A stretch of 64,000 nt of DNA from Haladaptatus pallidirubidus. GTDB lineage: Archaea; Halobacteriota; Halobacteria; Halobacteriales; Haladaptataceae. The first letter of the stretch is position 1. Each line of letters opens with the position of its first letter. Shown one piece after another: positions 23,875 through 32,875 of the stretch. Under the pieces are notes generated by a model. The model was not told the origin of the DNA and made no database searches. It saw nothing but the letters and a program-made list of their open reading frames with translations. The translations under genes and the position numbers were made by a program. Location of the stretch: assembly GCF_020700235.1 (NCBI RefSeq), contig NZ_CP085304.1, forward strand, positions 212,261 through 276,260. Direction: 5' to 3'.

Positions 23875-25025
23875 CTACATTGCGACACGCGGTGTTACGC
23901 CACCGGATTCAGTCTGTCGTACTTTGAGTAACATCGTTAAATCCGCCTGAGTGATTATACCGATGATTGCTCCTTGATCCTCAACAAGCGCAACCTCGGC
24001 TTTTTTCTCACCCAAAAGAGTTAGTGCTGTGAATGCATCTTCGGTAACAGAAATCTGTGGAACGTCTCGGATCATGATTTCTCCAATCGTCGTTAATTCA
24101 GGGTTGCGACGGTGTGACTGACGAATTGAATGCAGTGTGACGATCCCGACGATATTGCCAGTGGTATCAACCACAGGATGGTTTGTTTGTCGATCATGGA
24201 GCATTTGATCGACGAAATCAGTGACGGTTGCGTCAACTGAAACGGTTGGCATATTCCGAGAAATTAGATTGCGACCGTCACTCCTTCCAGTAAGTCAGAA
24301 AGCGCCATGATGCGAGATTCTGATGTTACAGCATAAATAAACAGTGCGAGTACGATCATTATCGGACTGAATGATAGGACACCTAGTATGGCGAAGAGCA
24401 GGGCAAATACAGTTCCGACGCGGGCTGCTGTTCGGGTTGCAGCAGTATATGGTCGTGAACGTGCGAGAAGGGCTCGAAGGATGCGACCACCGTCCATGGG
24501 GAACGCGGGAAACAAATTAAAGAAAGCAAGCGAGACATTTGTGACTGCAAGCCATCCGATGACAAAATTTGTGATTGGGAGAGATGGCGGAAGAACCTGC
24601 ACAAGTAGATAGCACCCTACAGCAACAAGGATACTTGTTATCGGACCGACAATTGCAATCCAGAATTCTTTCTGTCACTCTCGTTGGATCGTCGTGAGAT
24701 TTGCAAGCCCTCCGAGAATCCAGAGAGTGATTGATTCCACCTGCAATTGGTAGTGGCGGGCGACCCAGACATGACCGAGTTCGTGGAGCGTGACACTCAC
24801 GAATAATCCAATTGCGGTGGTAATACCGATAGTCCAGGGCGCGAGTCCAGCTCGTAACGATGGTACATCAAGTGCTCCAGACGAGAATCCATTAATAATC
24901 TCTGCGTATACCCCGATCTGTTCACTACTCCCAATGAGCCACGCTAATACGAGAAGGAATACTAATAACGAGATATTGATCCGGATTGGAATGCCCTAAA
25001 CAGTTGTCAGCGTATAATTGCGCAT
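23875..25025 (-). pseudogene. M50 site-2-type protease with CBS pair, broken by two stops and a frameshift
   Basis: Read from ATG 25025 the frame gives MRNYTLTTV-stop-GIPIRINISLLVF (TAG at 24998-24996, codon 10). It continues through the zinc motif HELGH, then has TGA at 24677-24675 (codon 117) in LTTIQRE-stop-QKEFWIAIVG, then NLFPAFPMDGGRILRALLAR, the second M50 motif. Both stops sit where Trp is expected. At about 24266 the frame meets TAA, but a one-base shift reads on as ISRNMPTVSVDATV into two CBS domains, so one base was lost. Intact relatives are single M50-CBS proteins of about 380 residues. Three separate lesions argue against sequencing error. Confidence 0.88.
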
Positions 25026-25229
25026 GAGTTACGTGTGTCTGGAGGGGGCGTATACAAGAGAGTTATCGCCAACCGAACTTATGGTTTATTTTTGACCTTA
25101 TTGTTTGATTGTCGGATCTAACTCTCAAGGCATTGTGCAGCAAAATAGTACCTACCTGTTACTCATCCCACTGATGGTGTTAAATGTACTTCTCAAGAAG
25201 ATATCTGTGAATTGAATAGGTCACTAATT

Positions 25230-26285
25230 TTATCCACATGTTGTTGCTGCAGTTTGGTTATCTTCGAAAATTGCGGTTTGCATGTGACACCGATAGGTGA
25301 TACCGTTTCCACTAGGTACACGAATTGGTGTGCCAATTCCAAGCGGATCAAGAACAAGCTGCAGATGCACCGCAATTGTAGACCGTTCTCCGTTTTGAGC
25401 GTGTGATCGAAACCACTCGTCGACCTTGTCATTGTCCATTGTAACTGGGATGATGACCTCACGGGTTTCTCCTGGCAAAAGCAGTGTTTGTTTAGTATTG
25501 TTTGCAGAAATTACGCCACGTCCTGAATGAAACATTCTGACACCATTGACATCAGCACGCATCCTGAGCCCAGTTGGCTCAACAATAATGGGTATTGTTT
25601 TACTCGGATTGTGGATTCGGAATCGAAGTAACAAAGTCGTTTGATTCTGATTTACGCGCCCCCACCTCGCTTGTGCATCCTGCACCTCTGCTCCGACAGT
25701 TACATTTCGACGAATGGGGCCAATGTTGAGACGCTGGGTGCGTACGTATTTTCCTTCAGTTCGCTGGGCGGCTTGTGAGAAGGAATCAAGAATTGGCGTC
25801 TGATTTTCAAACTGCGTATGGGTGGTAGACGTTTGGTACGTCCAGGTTTTGACCGGTGTAATAATGCGAGCGCGACCGTTGGCAGTCGCATGAACTGTTT
25901 CATTTGCTCTCAAGAAATTCACCCACCACTCTTTCAGTCGGCTATTCTGAAGATATGTGGATTGAGTCTGCGTCGTATTCCCACGTGGGAGGTCAACTCT
26001 GTCTCGAGTACCTTCGGCAATAGTGACTCCGTTGAGAGAAAGTGAATAGCGTAGGTGAAGGATTTTCCCAGTCGTGAGATCGATTGGATAGGGATTATTT
26101 GTCCAGAACGTCGTGATGATCTCTGTGTGTTGGTCGGTGACAGTACCCCAATCACCGAAATCCTGAATGCCAGCGGAGGGTTTAGGAATTTGCCCACTAT
26201 TGATCGCGAGAAAACCACTTCCAGCAAGGACAAGTACCACCACAATACAACTAACAATGAGAGTTTTACTTCGCTTCATGTACAA
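25230..26285 (-). CDS. LEA type 2 / WHy-domain protein, membrane anchored
   Basis: 351 residues. It has an N-terminal membrane anchor (KTLIVSCIVVVLVLAGSGFL) and then two related beta-sandwich domains. The first (about 45-150) has ITTFWTNNPYPIDLTTGKILHLRYSLSLNGVTIAEG, and the second (about 195-330) has LLLRFRIHNPSKTIPIIVEPTGLRMRADVNGVRMF. This is the WHy/LEA_2 pattern with its NP motif. Haloarchaeal members are extracellular-facing and thought to protect under water stress. MKR at 26279 is an alternative start. Confidence 0.75.
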   Translation of the reverse strand: MYMKRSKTLIVSCIVVVLVLAGSGFLAINSGQIPKPSAGIQDFGDWGTVTDQHTEIITTFWTNNPYPIDLTTGKILHLRYSLSLNGVTIAEGTRDRVDLPRGNTTQTQSTYLQNSRLKEWWVNFLRANETVHATANGRARIITPVKTWTYQTSTTHTQFENQTPILDSFSQAAQRTEGKYVRTQRLNIGPIRRNVTVGAEVQDAQARWGRVNQNQTTLLLRFRIHNPSKTIPIIVEPTGLRMRADVNGVRMFHSGRGVISANNTKQTLLLPGETREVIIPVTMDNDKVDEWFRSHAQNGERSTIAVHLQLVLDPLGIGTPIRVPSGNGITYRCHMQTAIFEDNQTAATTCG

Positions 26286-26961
26286 TCTATATTTTTTGAA
26301 TTACATTAGCAGAGACGATTATCTGCTAATAGAGGGACGATGAAATTCGGAGAATATGATTCCACTGGCCATTTTCAAGATTATTTTGTATATATAATTT
26401 TAACCGAATAAAATATTATATAATACCTGTTATGACACACTTTACTGTTATTCAATAATTGGCTCGCTAGTTTTTGCATCTTGTCGTTGCCCACACTTCG
26501 AGATCTGTCCGTCAACCGATTCAGTTTACAAGTCCGAGAAGTGCAATGTGATGATATCTAGCTCGTTGTGCTTGATCAAGTGGGGTCGTCGGTGTTTTAA
26601 GGGTATCGTCGGTCGCAGCATCTGCGCTTTCCGTCAACGTTCGCTTGAACCAGCCGCGCACTCGGTCAGCGGTCGCTGGGCGGCCCCATCGGCCAGCGTT
26701 GGTTGGCGTGGCATGGGGTAAAAAAGTCGAAAGCGAATTAGGTTGGCTCTGCGGTGCGCCCCGTTTGTCCGCATGGTTAGTGTGGGGTGCGTCCGAAAAT
26801 GTCACCGTGGTACTCTGTGAGCGATTTATTGCATTCTGAATTTGGCGGACTGTTTTGCGCGGGAGGTTTCGATTGATCAGACAGTATTGACTTGACAACA
26901 CCAAATATAGCCGGTGTTCTGTTTAAGTACCATACTACAAACTATCCGATCGTATTTTACC
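26286..26961. other. A/T-rich intergenic region, no supported gene
   Basis: About 675 bases. 26385-26430 is very A/T-rich (TTGTATATATAATTTTAACC), with promoter-like TATA sequence. A 127-codon minus-strand ORF (26521-26904) is Thr/Ser/Arg-rich with no recognised motif. The HalOD1 promoter should lie near 26920-26950. Confidence 0.4.
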
Positions 26962-27291
26962 ATGAGTAATAACACTCCGCTGGATACCGAGAATAGGGAG
27001 CAGGTAACCACTACCACCCATTCTCTGGCGTTTGATCCCATCGCAGACAGCGTCAGTGAAGAACTCATCACGGCTGTTGCAACACTCAATGACACAGATC
27101 CTGCCGAGTTGGTACTTTTGGCGGATTGTATCGACCCAGACGCTCTTGATGCACTGTTCAAGCCACGAATGGATGGTACGCCACGTGAAACCAACGGCCA
27201 GGTTGAGTTCACCTATGACTCGTATCACGTCACGGTCGACAGCGGTGGGACGATTACTCTTGAGTACGCCGAATCAACAACGGACAGTTAA
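26962..27291 (+). CDS. Single HalOD1-domain protein
   Basis: 109 residues from ATG 26962. After a Thr-rich N terminus, residues about 25-100 form one HalOD1 domain: SVSEELITAVATLNDTDPAELVLLADCIDPDALDALFKPRMDGTPRETNGQVEFTYDSYHVTVDSGGTITL. Stand-alone HalOD1 proteins of this size are common in haloarchaea. The domain resembles each repeat in the 19440-20708 protein. Output role (protein or DNA interaction) is predicted only. Confidence 0.85.
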   Translation: MSNNTPLDTENREQVTTTTHSLAFDPIADSVSEELITAVATLNDTDPAELVLLADCIDPDALDALFKPRMDGTPRETNGQVEFTYDSYHVTVDSGGTITLEYAESTTDS

Positions 27292-27425
27292 ATACATTTG
27301 TGATAATCATAATACAAAAGAGTAAAAGGCCCACTCTTCGGTTGCTCCCCCTGTAGACACCATAGTGTTCGCTGATTGGTGAGTTTCAGTAGCGGGTATC
27401 CACGGTATTCAACTAGAGATCGAGG

Positions 27426-27548
27426 TTAATCCGGCAGTTCCTTTCCCATTTGCATGTACTCCCAGCACGGGAAGTCATTCAACCCGTCACAATTGCACTC
27501 TATTGGTTTCGCATCGTCGTTTGTCTCGTGTCTCCTCCAGGATGATCG
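27426..27548 (-). pseudogene. Relic of a small Cys-rich haloarchaeal protein
   Basis: The minus frame ending at TAA 27426 reads IECNCDGLNDFPCWEYMQMG and ends KELPD. This C-x-C...PCW pattern is familiar from small haloarchaeal proteins. No start codon exists in the 40 codons before an upstream stop, so the 5' part is lost or shifted. Confidence 0.35.
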
Positions 27549-27604
27549 TCAGCCTGGTTAGAAGTGAATACACTATGGCTAGTATACAATACTAACCCTC
27601 ATGA

Positions 27605-27823
27605 GTACCTGTCCTAGCTAAAAGGGGAGTTAAAGCAGACTCATTCACAGATACCACTGAACTGTGTCAGCACTGCCTGCAAGAGACATCTCACTCGGTC
27701 AAAATTGAAATTCGAACCGAAAATGAAGGAAGTGAAAACGCTGCGTTGTCGCGGGAACCGTATCACATCACAGAATGCCAACAGTGTGGAGCAACAACAA
27801 ACCAACGAATGAACAGCGCATGA
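27605..27823 (+). pseudogene. DUF7835-like zinc ribbon without a usable start codon
   Basis: The frame ending TGA at 27821 reads ELCQHCLQETSHSVKIEIRT, then SENAALSREPYHITECQQCG and TTNQRMNSA. This is the pattern of a small haloarchaeal zinc-ribbon family: CxxC, the conserved EIRTE-x-E, ENAxxSREPY, then CxxCG. The open frame extends up to 27605 but holds no ATG, GTG or TTG at a sensible place; an ATG at 27601 is in another frame. A single base loss near the 5' end would explain it. The 3' end is intact. Confidence 0.6.
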
Positions 27824-27928
27824 TCATTGCTCAGCACTACCCACTTCTGCTTGTGATTTTGTGCAGAAGTGTAAAAGAGATATTTCACTGTACACGAAGC
27901 TTATTGTCTAATAGAGACAGTTCTGTTC

Positions 27929-28540
27929 ATGAAACGCCGAACCACACTCCTTAGCTTCCTATCACTCTTCTCAGTCTCTACTGGCTGCCTTGGGAGCACA
28001 TCATCAGGTAACTTACCATTCCGAAAGCGAGTTTCCGTACAACAGACCGACGCGATTCCAGAACACTACCCTGTTGACTTAACTATCGAAGCCGTTCAGG
28101 CGGAAATCACCAAAACACAAACTGCTCATCTGAAAGCGACAGCGAAGAATACAGGCGAAGCAACAAGAGAATTCGAGCCAGCCTACTACAAAGGTGCAAG
28201 CTCACGGGCGAGTGATTCAGGCATCCTCCTGTATTCTCTCCGCGCCCCTGATAGTCCGCCAGCCGATTCCGCGCCTGACTGCATCGGGTCAGACGGCAAA
28301 TCACAGAAAAATCTACGTTGGTCAAATGAGTACTCCGGGACAGAAACCCTCGAACCAGACGAATCATCAAACGAGGAACTGATTGTTGTTGACGATCCCA
28401 CTGTTGGCGGGTGTATTCCGACCGGGGAGTACATATTTGAGGACCAGTACAACATCAGCGACGAAAACGGGTATGATGAGACGTTCACGTGGGGATTCAC
28501 GCTCCGAGTCGATGACGTAAGTACCGAGAAAACTCAATGA
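27929..28540 (+). CDS. Predicted lipoprotein of unknown function
   Basis: 203 residues. MKRRTTLLSFLSLFSVSTGCLG is a signal with twin Arg and a lipobox (STGC). The mature part is a beta-sandwich-like domain with VDLTIEAVQAEITKTQTAHL and KATAKNTGEATREFEPAYYK, typical of haloarchaeal surface lipoproteins with an Ig-like fold. Two Cys (PDCIGSD, GGCIPTG) may form a disulfide. No catalytic motif. It stands alone, with a promoter-like A/T-rich stretch at 27890-27910. Confidence 0.75.
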   Translation: MKRRTTLLSFLSLFSVSTGCLGSTSSGNLPFRKRVSVQQTDAIPEHYPVDLTIEAVQAEITKTQTAHLKATAKNTGEATREFEPAYYKGASSRASDSGILLYSLRAPDSPPADSAPDCIGSDGKSQKNLRWSNEYSGTETLEPDESSNEELIVVDDPTVGGCIPTGEYIFEDQYNISDENGYDETFTWGFTLRVDDVSTEKTQ

Positions 28541-28570
28541 TATGAGTAAGAAAGAGGTAGTGATGGCGGG

Positions 28571-28660
28571 TTACTCGACGATCAACATCCCCTCCATTCC
28601 AGCACTCTTGTGCGGTTGGCAATAATATTCGTATGTTCCGGGGGTATACAGTCGACCTTG
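28571..28660 (-). pseudogene. C-terminal fragment of a halocyanin-type copper protein
   Basis: The minus frame ending at TAA 28571 reads LYTPGTYEYYCQPHKSAGME and ends GMLIVE. This is the last part of a plastocyanin/halocyanin domain with the copper ligands Cys and His (C-x-x-H) and Met. Nothing of the N-terminal half is present, and another coding frame overlaps on the plus strand, so it is a relic. Confidence 0.7.
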
Positions 28661-28794
28661 CGACCGTGGTTGCCTTCACATTCGATGCTGGTGGTGGTGC
28701 GTTCCTTCTCGTCCTTATTATGACCGGTCTTGTTCTTTTTCTCCCATTCTGGAAATTATATAAGAAAACATTGACGGAATTGGTAGACGAATAG
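28633..28794 (+). CDS. Small membrane ORF or C-terminal relic of a membrane protein
   Basis: 53 codons: MFRGYTVDLATVVAFTFDAG, then a membrane span (AFLLVLIMTGLVLFLPFW) and a charged tail (KLYKKTLTELVDE). Composition looks like genuine coding sequence, but the 5' end overlaps the halocyanin fragment on the other strand. The real protein may have begun upstream before a rearrangement. Confidence 0.4.
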   Translation: MFRGYTVDLATVVAFTFDAGGGAFLLVLIMTGLVLFLPFWKLYKKTLTELVDE

Positions 28795-29233
28795 ATGAGA
28801 TTCTCCCGAGCTGATCACACTCTTTTGAACTGCTTCTGCATGCAGTACTCCCGGAGCGATGCAAGTTGAATAATGGGATCTATTCCCTGTTTTCTGGAGG
28901 TCTGGGGGGCGGGGGGATAATTCCCGATGAAAGAGACAGGTAGAAGAAATAGGGTTCTATTCTCACGTCGAGCAAATTGAGGAAGTACCTAACGACTTCA
29001 GATAGTCGCCACTGAGTTCGGCGATGGGAAGCATTTGTGCATAGATTCGTAGTCGACTACACACCCCACCATTGCCACTTAGAAGATTATCGAGATTTGG
29101 CGATGAGATAGGATCTAGTATTCCAGCAGTTTACTCACTCTACACGACGAACTGACTAGCTGTACGTGACTGGGGAACAATATGGAGCGTTTATTGAAGC
29201 TACAGTTTAATAGTGGTGGCCCGTATTTTACTC
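28795..29233. other. Intergenic region, nothing recognised
   Basis: About 440 bases without a convincing frame on either strand. A G-run (GGGGGGCGGGGGG, near 28904) is the only notable feature. Confidence 0.4.
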
Positions 29234-29518
29234 ATGACTGAAGACCACCACTCACTCTACTTCGGTGCCATCATCACTTTACTAGGAATTTTGGTCATAC
29301 AGAACATTAATTGGAGAAATATGGCAAGTTTCGGCGAGTATATCTGGTCATACCCATTCACAGCTCTTGGCCGGACAGTTTCACACCCCGAGTGGCTGGT
29401 TCCCTGCGTGTTTGCAATAGTCGGTGTGAGTGCCATTCTCTTTGGTCTGTACACAGTCACCACTACAGTATACCATGCATCTCGAATTCACGAGAAGCAC
29501 CGAGCAGAGAGGAGATAA
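29234..29518 (+). CDS. Small two-span membrane protein of unknown function
   Basis: 94 residues from the ATG at 29234 (MTEDHHSLYFG); a start at 29213 is less likely. It has two hydrophobic helices (FGAIITLLGILVIQNI and WLVPCVFAIVGVSAILFGLY) joined by a loop with Trp and Pro, and a basic C terminus (HEKHRAERR) that should be cytoplasmic. No family recognised. Isolated gene. Confidence 0.6.
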   Translation: MTEDHHSLYFGAIITLLGILVIQNINWRNMASFGEYIWSYPFTALGRTVSHPEWLVPCVFAIVGVSAILFGLYTVTTTVYHASRIHEKHRAERR

Positions 29519-29628
29519 GGATCGACAATTCGCCACTGACTAGTCACGAATCGATTTGGGGTTACGGGTCATTTTACTACCGCTTATGAGGTTAGAGAGC
29601 GGAAAGTCGGCTCATCACGTTTAGGGAA

Positions 29629-29889
29629 GTGACGCGGATGCTCTATCAAGCGGAAGGGACGCCAGTCAAAATTTTCTCAGTGCCGGATCACCTTACTCGG
29701 ATAGGGTTGTACGCAGTTGATCCTATCCCACAGATACCCTTTGGGATCAACCAGGCACGGGCCCTCGAGATGACCAATGTTACCGAGCATAACCAGGTCG
29801 ATGCGTTCGGAATAGATGAGTCAGATTTACTCTCCCTCTCGGCGTACCTAAAAAAGGAAACAGGTCGCTGGAATCAGACATCTACATAG
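29629..29889 (+). CDS. Possible small protein of unknown function
   Basis: 86 codons from GTG 29629; an ATG at 29638 is an alternative. The C-terminal half (EMTNVTEHNQVDAFGIDESDLLSLSAYL) is acidic and halophile-like, which argues for real coding. No motif or neighbour supports a function. Confidence 0.4.
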   Translation: MTRMLYQAEGTPVKIFSVPDHLTRIGLYAVDPIPQIPFGINQARALEMTNVTEHNQVDAFGIDESDLLSLSAYLKKETGRWNQTST

Positions 29890-30019
29890 TCACGGCGAAG
29901 TGCTGTCAACACCTATGTTCGTTGGTTCACTTGCTCGATGCGTCTGCTTTTCACGAGTACTTAAAACAGGTGTTAAAGAGGTTCTCAGCGAATGCACTAA
30001 GAGCTGCCGGAGAATAATC

Positions 30020-30119
30020 TATCGGACATAATTAATATATAATTATTATTTAAATAAATAATTTTAATTTATATATAATAAATAGAAAATTATATTTATA
30101 TTAGGGTAGAACTAAATAT
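30020..30119. promoter_or_regulatory. Extreme A/T tract upstream of the small ORF and ABC operon
   Basis: About 90 of these bases are A or T, with many overlapping TATA-like sequences (TTTATATATAATAAAT). It directly precedes a 59-codon ORF and the binding-protein gene. It probably contains the promoter; it may also be a foreign insertion or nucleoid-protein target. Confidence 0.5.
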
Positions 30120-30299
30120 ATGAAAGAACGACACAGAAGAGAACATGATCCTAACTTTTTTGAATTTCGAATCAAAGATTTCAAACCAGATATTCGGCCA
30201 TATCTAAACCAATTGCAGCATAAAGGAAGGAGGTGCAGCCATATCATTTATATGCCGTCTTGGCTTACTGAGGGCAAACTATTTCTAATTACAGAATAG
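30120..30299 (+). CDS. 59-residue ORF at the head of the ABC importer operon
   Basis: ATG 30120 to TAG 30299. It encodes MKERHRREHDPNFFEFRIKD and ends GKLFLITE. It is basic, unlike most proteins in this window, with low-GC codons. It ends 14 bases before the binding-protein ATG, so the two could be co-transcribed. No homologue recognised. The clean start after the A/T tract and close spacing favour a real gene. Confidence 0.45.
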   Translation: MKERHRREHDPNFFEFRIKDFKPDIRPYLNQLQHKGRRCSHIIYMPSWLTEGKLFLITE

Positions 30300-30313
30300 A
30301 GGGATGGGAAGGT

Positions 30314-31909
30314 ATGTCAAAACATCCCAAAACCCGTCGAGACTGGTTACGGATTTTAGGTGCAACTGGTGTCATAGGGCTCGCTGGTTGTACAGGTGGT
30401 AACGGGAACAATGAACAGTCACAGCAATCAAACTCTAACGATGGTTCTTCGGGTCAAGGAAGCCACAAAGGCTCAACGACGGTTGCACTCGCGACTGATC
30501 CGACTGACGGAACGTGGAAAGTCTACGGCGGAGTGACGCCGTACTATACCAATATTCTAGAGCCGCTGATTTGGGTGACGGACGACATGAAACTCAAGCC
30601 ATGGCTCGCCACGGAATGGGAAGCGACCGGCGAGAAAACGTGGGAATTCACGCTCCGCGACGATGTGACGTTCCACAACGGTGAACTACTCACGGCAGAG
30701 GCTGTCAAGTTCTCGTTCGAGGCCATCCTCAACGAGTGGTCGTGGGCGCCAGGATGGGTTCACCTTGAACCGAAAAATAGTGTAAAGGTTCTTGATGAAC
30801 ACACGGTCGAGTTTACTACAACAGATCCATTCCCCTCGTTCCCGGGGACAATCGCACATAACATGATCGCGATTCAGCATCCAAGTCGTGATCGGAAAAA
30901 GAATGAGGTCATCGGAACTGGTCCATTCCAAGTGACCAATAGGAAGAACAAGCAGTTCGTTGAGACGAAAGCATTCGATGACTACTGGAACGGTGATGTG
31001 GGCCTTTCATCGCTTACATTCCAAGTGATTTCAGATCCGAACACACGCGCACTAGCCTTAAAAGACCACGAGGTGGACATTGCGTACGAACCGCCAAAAA
31101 GCCAGCTTAAAAACCTGAAGAATTCGGAGAAAACAAACGCGATCACGCAACTCTCACCAGGTGCTGGCGCTGCCCGACTCAATATGTATAAATCACCAAC
31201 CGATGACGTGAAACTCCGGAAGGCGCTCAATTACGCTGTTCCACAGAAGCTCATCGTTGATGAGGTTCTCAACGGTGTTGGAGTTCCAGCAAAGGGACCG
31301 ATTGCAAAGAGTATCTATTGGTCAGCACATGATAAACTCCCGAATTATGGCCCTAATATGGACAAAGCCAAGAGCTTGGTCAAGGAGTCAAAGTACAGCG
31401 GCCAGAAGCTGAAGATGTTGGTGGGCAAGGACATGGTCGACGGGAATTTGATCGCCCAAGTCCTTCAACAACAGTTCGATCAGATCGGTGTCTCCATCGA
31501 GATCCAAATTATGGAAGAATCGGCATTTGACGATGCCGTCCGGAACGGCAAGGCTCACATTGAACTTAACGAATCCGGTACAAACAGCGGCGCTGCAGAC
31601 TACCTCATCTACGAATCGTTCCATTCAGAGGGCGATATGAACGAGCGTCTCAAGGAAAAAGAGGGTACTGGGCTTTACAACCCCGGAAAGAAGGTTGACA
31701 ACCTTATCGAGAAAGGGTTCCAGACTGCCAACAAGCAGAAGAAAGGACGACACTATGAGGAAGCTCTGCAGATCGTAATGAGTCAAGCGGCAGTCATCCC
31801 ACTGTACTATGGAGAGTATATCGTTGGGACGTACAACGACGTTGAAAGTCTTGATTTACGGCCCATCCCAGAGATGGTTCAGTGGTCTGGACTTAAACAC
31901 GGAAACTAA
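30314..31909 (+). CDS. ABC transporter substrate-binding lipoprotein (SBP_bac_5)
   Basis: 531 residues. It has a Tat lipoprotein signal (TRRDWLRILGATGVIGLAGC) followed by a Gly/Asn/Gln/Ser-rich linker. The body matches family 5 binding proteins (DppA/OppA/NikA): LEPLIWVTDDMKLKPWLATE, WEFTLRDDVTFHNGELLTAE, GTGPFQVT, and KLRKALNYAVPQKLIVDEVL. It binds substrate outside and delivers it to the permeases encoded next. Oligopeptides are the default guess. A NikR relic and a cupin relic 6 kb downstream keep nickel open. Confidence 0.92.
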   Translation: MSKHPKTRRDWLRILGATGVIGLAGCTGGNGNNEQSQQSNSNDGSSGQGSHKGSTTVALATDPTDGTWKVYGGVTPYYTNILEPLIWVTDDMKLKPWLATEWEATGEKTWEFTLRDDVTFHNGELLTAEAVKFSFEAILNEWSWAPGWVHLEPKNSVKVLDEHTVEFTTTDPFPSFPGTIAHNMIAIQHPSRDRKKNEVIGTGPFQVTNRKNKQFVETKAFDDYWNGDVGLSSLTFQVISDPNTRALALKDHEVDIAYEPPKSQLKNLKNSEKTNAITQLSPGAGAARLNMYKSPTDDVKLRKALNYAVPQKLIVDEVLNGVGVPAKGPIAKSIYWSAHDKLPNYGPNMDKAKSLVKESKYSGQKLKMLVGKDMVDGNLIAQVLQQQFDQIGVSIEIQIMEESAFDDAVRNGKAHIELNESGTNSGAADYLIYESFHSEGDMNERLKEKEGTGLYNPGKKVDNLIEKGFQTANKQKKGRHYEEALQIVMSQAAVIPLYYGEYIVGTYNDVESLDLRPIPEMVQWSGLKHGN

Positions 31910-31926
31910 TCACCTCTAATATTCCA

Positions 31927-32874
31927 ATGCTCAATTTCCTCATTCGACGATCCGCGACCGTCCTCCTCGTACTTGTAGGCGTGTCCATACTGACGTATGG
32001 ACTCATGTTTTTCACTCCGGGCGATCCAGCACGAACAATCCTTCGACAGCAGGCTGGTGGCCGGCCACCGTCCGATGCGGCGGTAATGGATTTTCGCGAG
32101 GAACATGGGCTCAATGATCCGATCCCAATTCAGTACGCAAATTGGATGTGGGACGTCCTTCACGGCGACCTTCGTGAATCATACTACGAGGAGACCTCAG
32201 TAACATCACTCATTGCTGATCGACTCCCAGCAACATTCGAACTCGCAGTAGCTGGGCTCCTCGTAGCGTTAGTCATCTCACTACCTGCGGGGGTCATCAG
32301 TGCAGTTCATAAAGGTCAGTTCCCAGACTATGTGAGTCAGTTGACTGCACTTCTCGGGGTCTCAATGCCAAATTTCTGGCTTGGCTATCTCCTCATCATC
32401 GTTTTTGCATTGAACCTTGATCTACTCCCCACATACGGCGTTGGTGGCATCAAACACCTCGTCCTGCCGGCAGTGACCCTTGGGACAGGGATGGCAGCCA
32501 TTATTACACGCCTCGTTCGCTCATCGATGTTGGAGGTACTCGATGAGGACTACGTCCGGACAGCACGCTCGAAAGGACTGCGTGAACGGATTGTCGTCTA
32601 CAAACATGCGTTGCGGAACGCACTCATTCCCGTCGTAACCATCATTGGATTACAGTTTGGATATCTTCTTAACGGCGCCGTAATCGTTGAGATTGTCTTC
32701 CAGCGACCAGGATTAGGTGACCTCCTAATCAACGCGATTTTTGCCCGCAACTATCCAGTCGTCCAGGGATTGGTATTGCTCATCGCAGTTATCTTTGTCT
32801 TGACGAATTTCTTCGTCGATATTACCTACCGATACATTGACCCCCGGATTTCGTTCGAAGGAGGTGATGCATGA
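31927..32874 (+). CDS. dppB: Dpp/Opp/Nik-type ABC permease, B subunit
   Basis: 315 residues with six membrane spans. The N terminus FLIRRSATVLLVLVGVSILT and the conserved TPGDPARTILRQQAG are those of DppB/NikB. The coupling EAA loop is EDYVRTARSKGLRERIVVYKHALRNALIPVVT. It ends GLVLLIAVIFVLTNFFVDITYRYIDPRI, a usual DppB ending. It starts 17 bases after the binding protein and overlaps the region of the C-subunit start. Confidence 0.94.
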   Translation: MLNFLIRRSATVLLVLVGVSILTYGLMFFTPGDPARTILRQQAGGRPPSDAAVMDFREEHGLNDPIPIQYANWMWDVLHGDLRESYYEETSVTSLIADRLPATFELAVAGLLVALVISLPAGVISAVHKGQFPDYVSQLTALLGVSMPNFWLGYLLIIVFALNLDLLPTYGVGGIKHLVLPAVTLGTGMAAIITRLVRSSMLEVLDEDYVRTARSKGLRERIVVYKHALRNALIPVVTIIGLQFGYLLNGAVIVEIVFQRPGLGDLLINAIFARNYPVVQGLVLLIAVIFVLTNFFVDITYRYIDPRISFEGGDA

Positions 32875-32875
32875 G

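Noticed and set aside
26521..26904. 127-codon minus-strand ORF next to the HalOD1 gene
   Set aside because: Low-complexity Thr/Ser/Arg content and no recognisable motif; a real small gene cannot be excluded.
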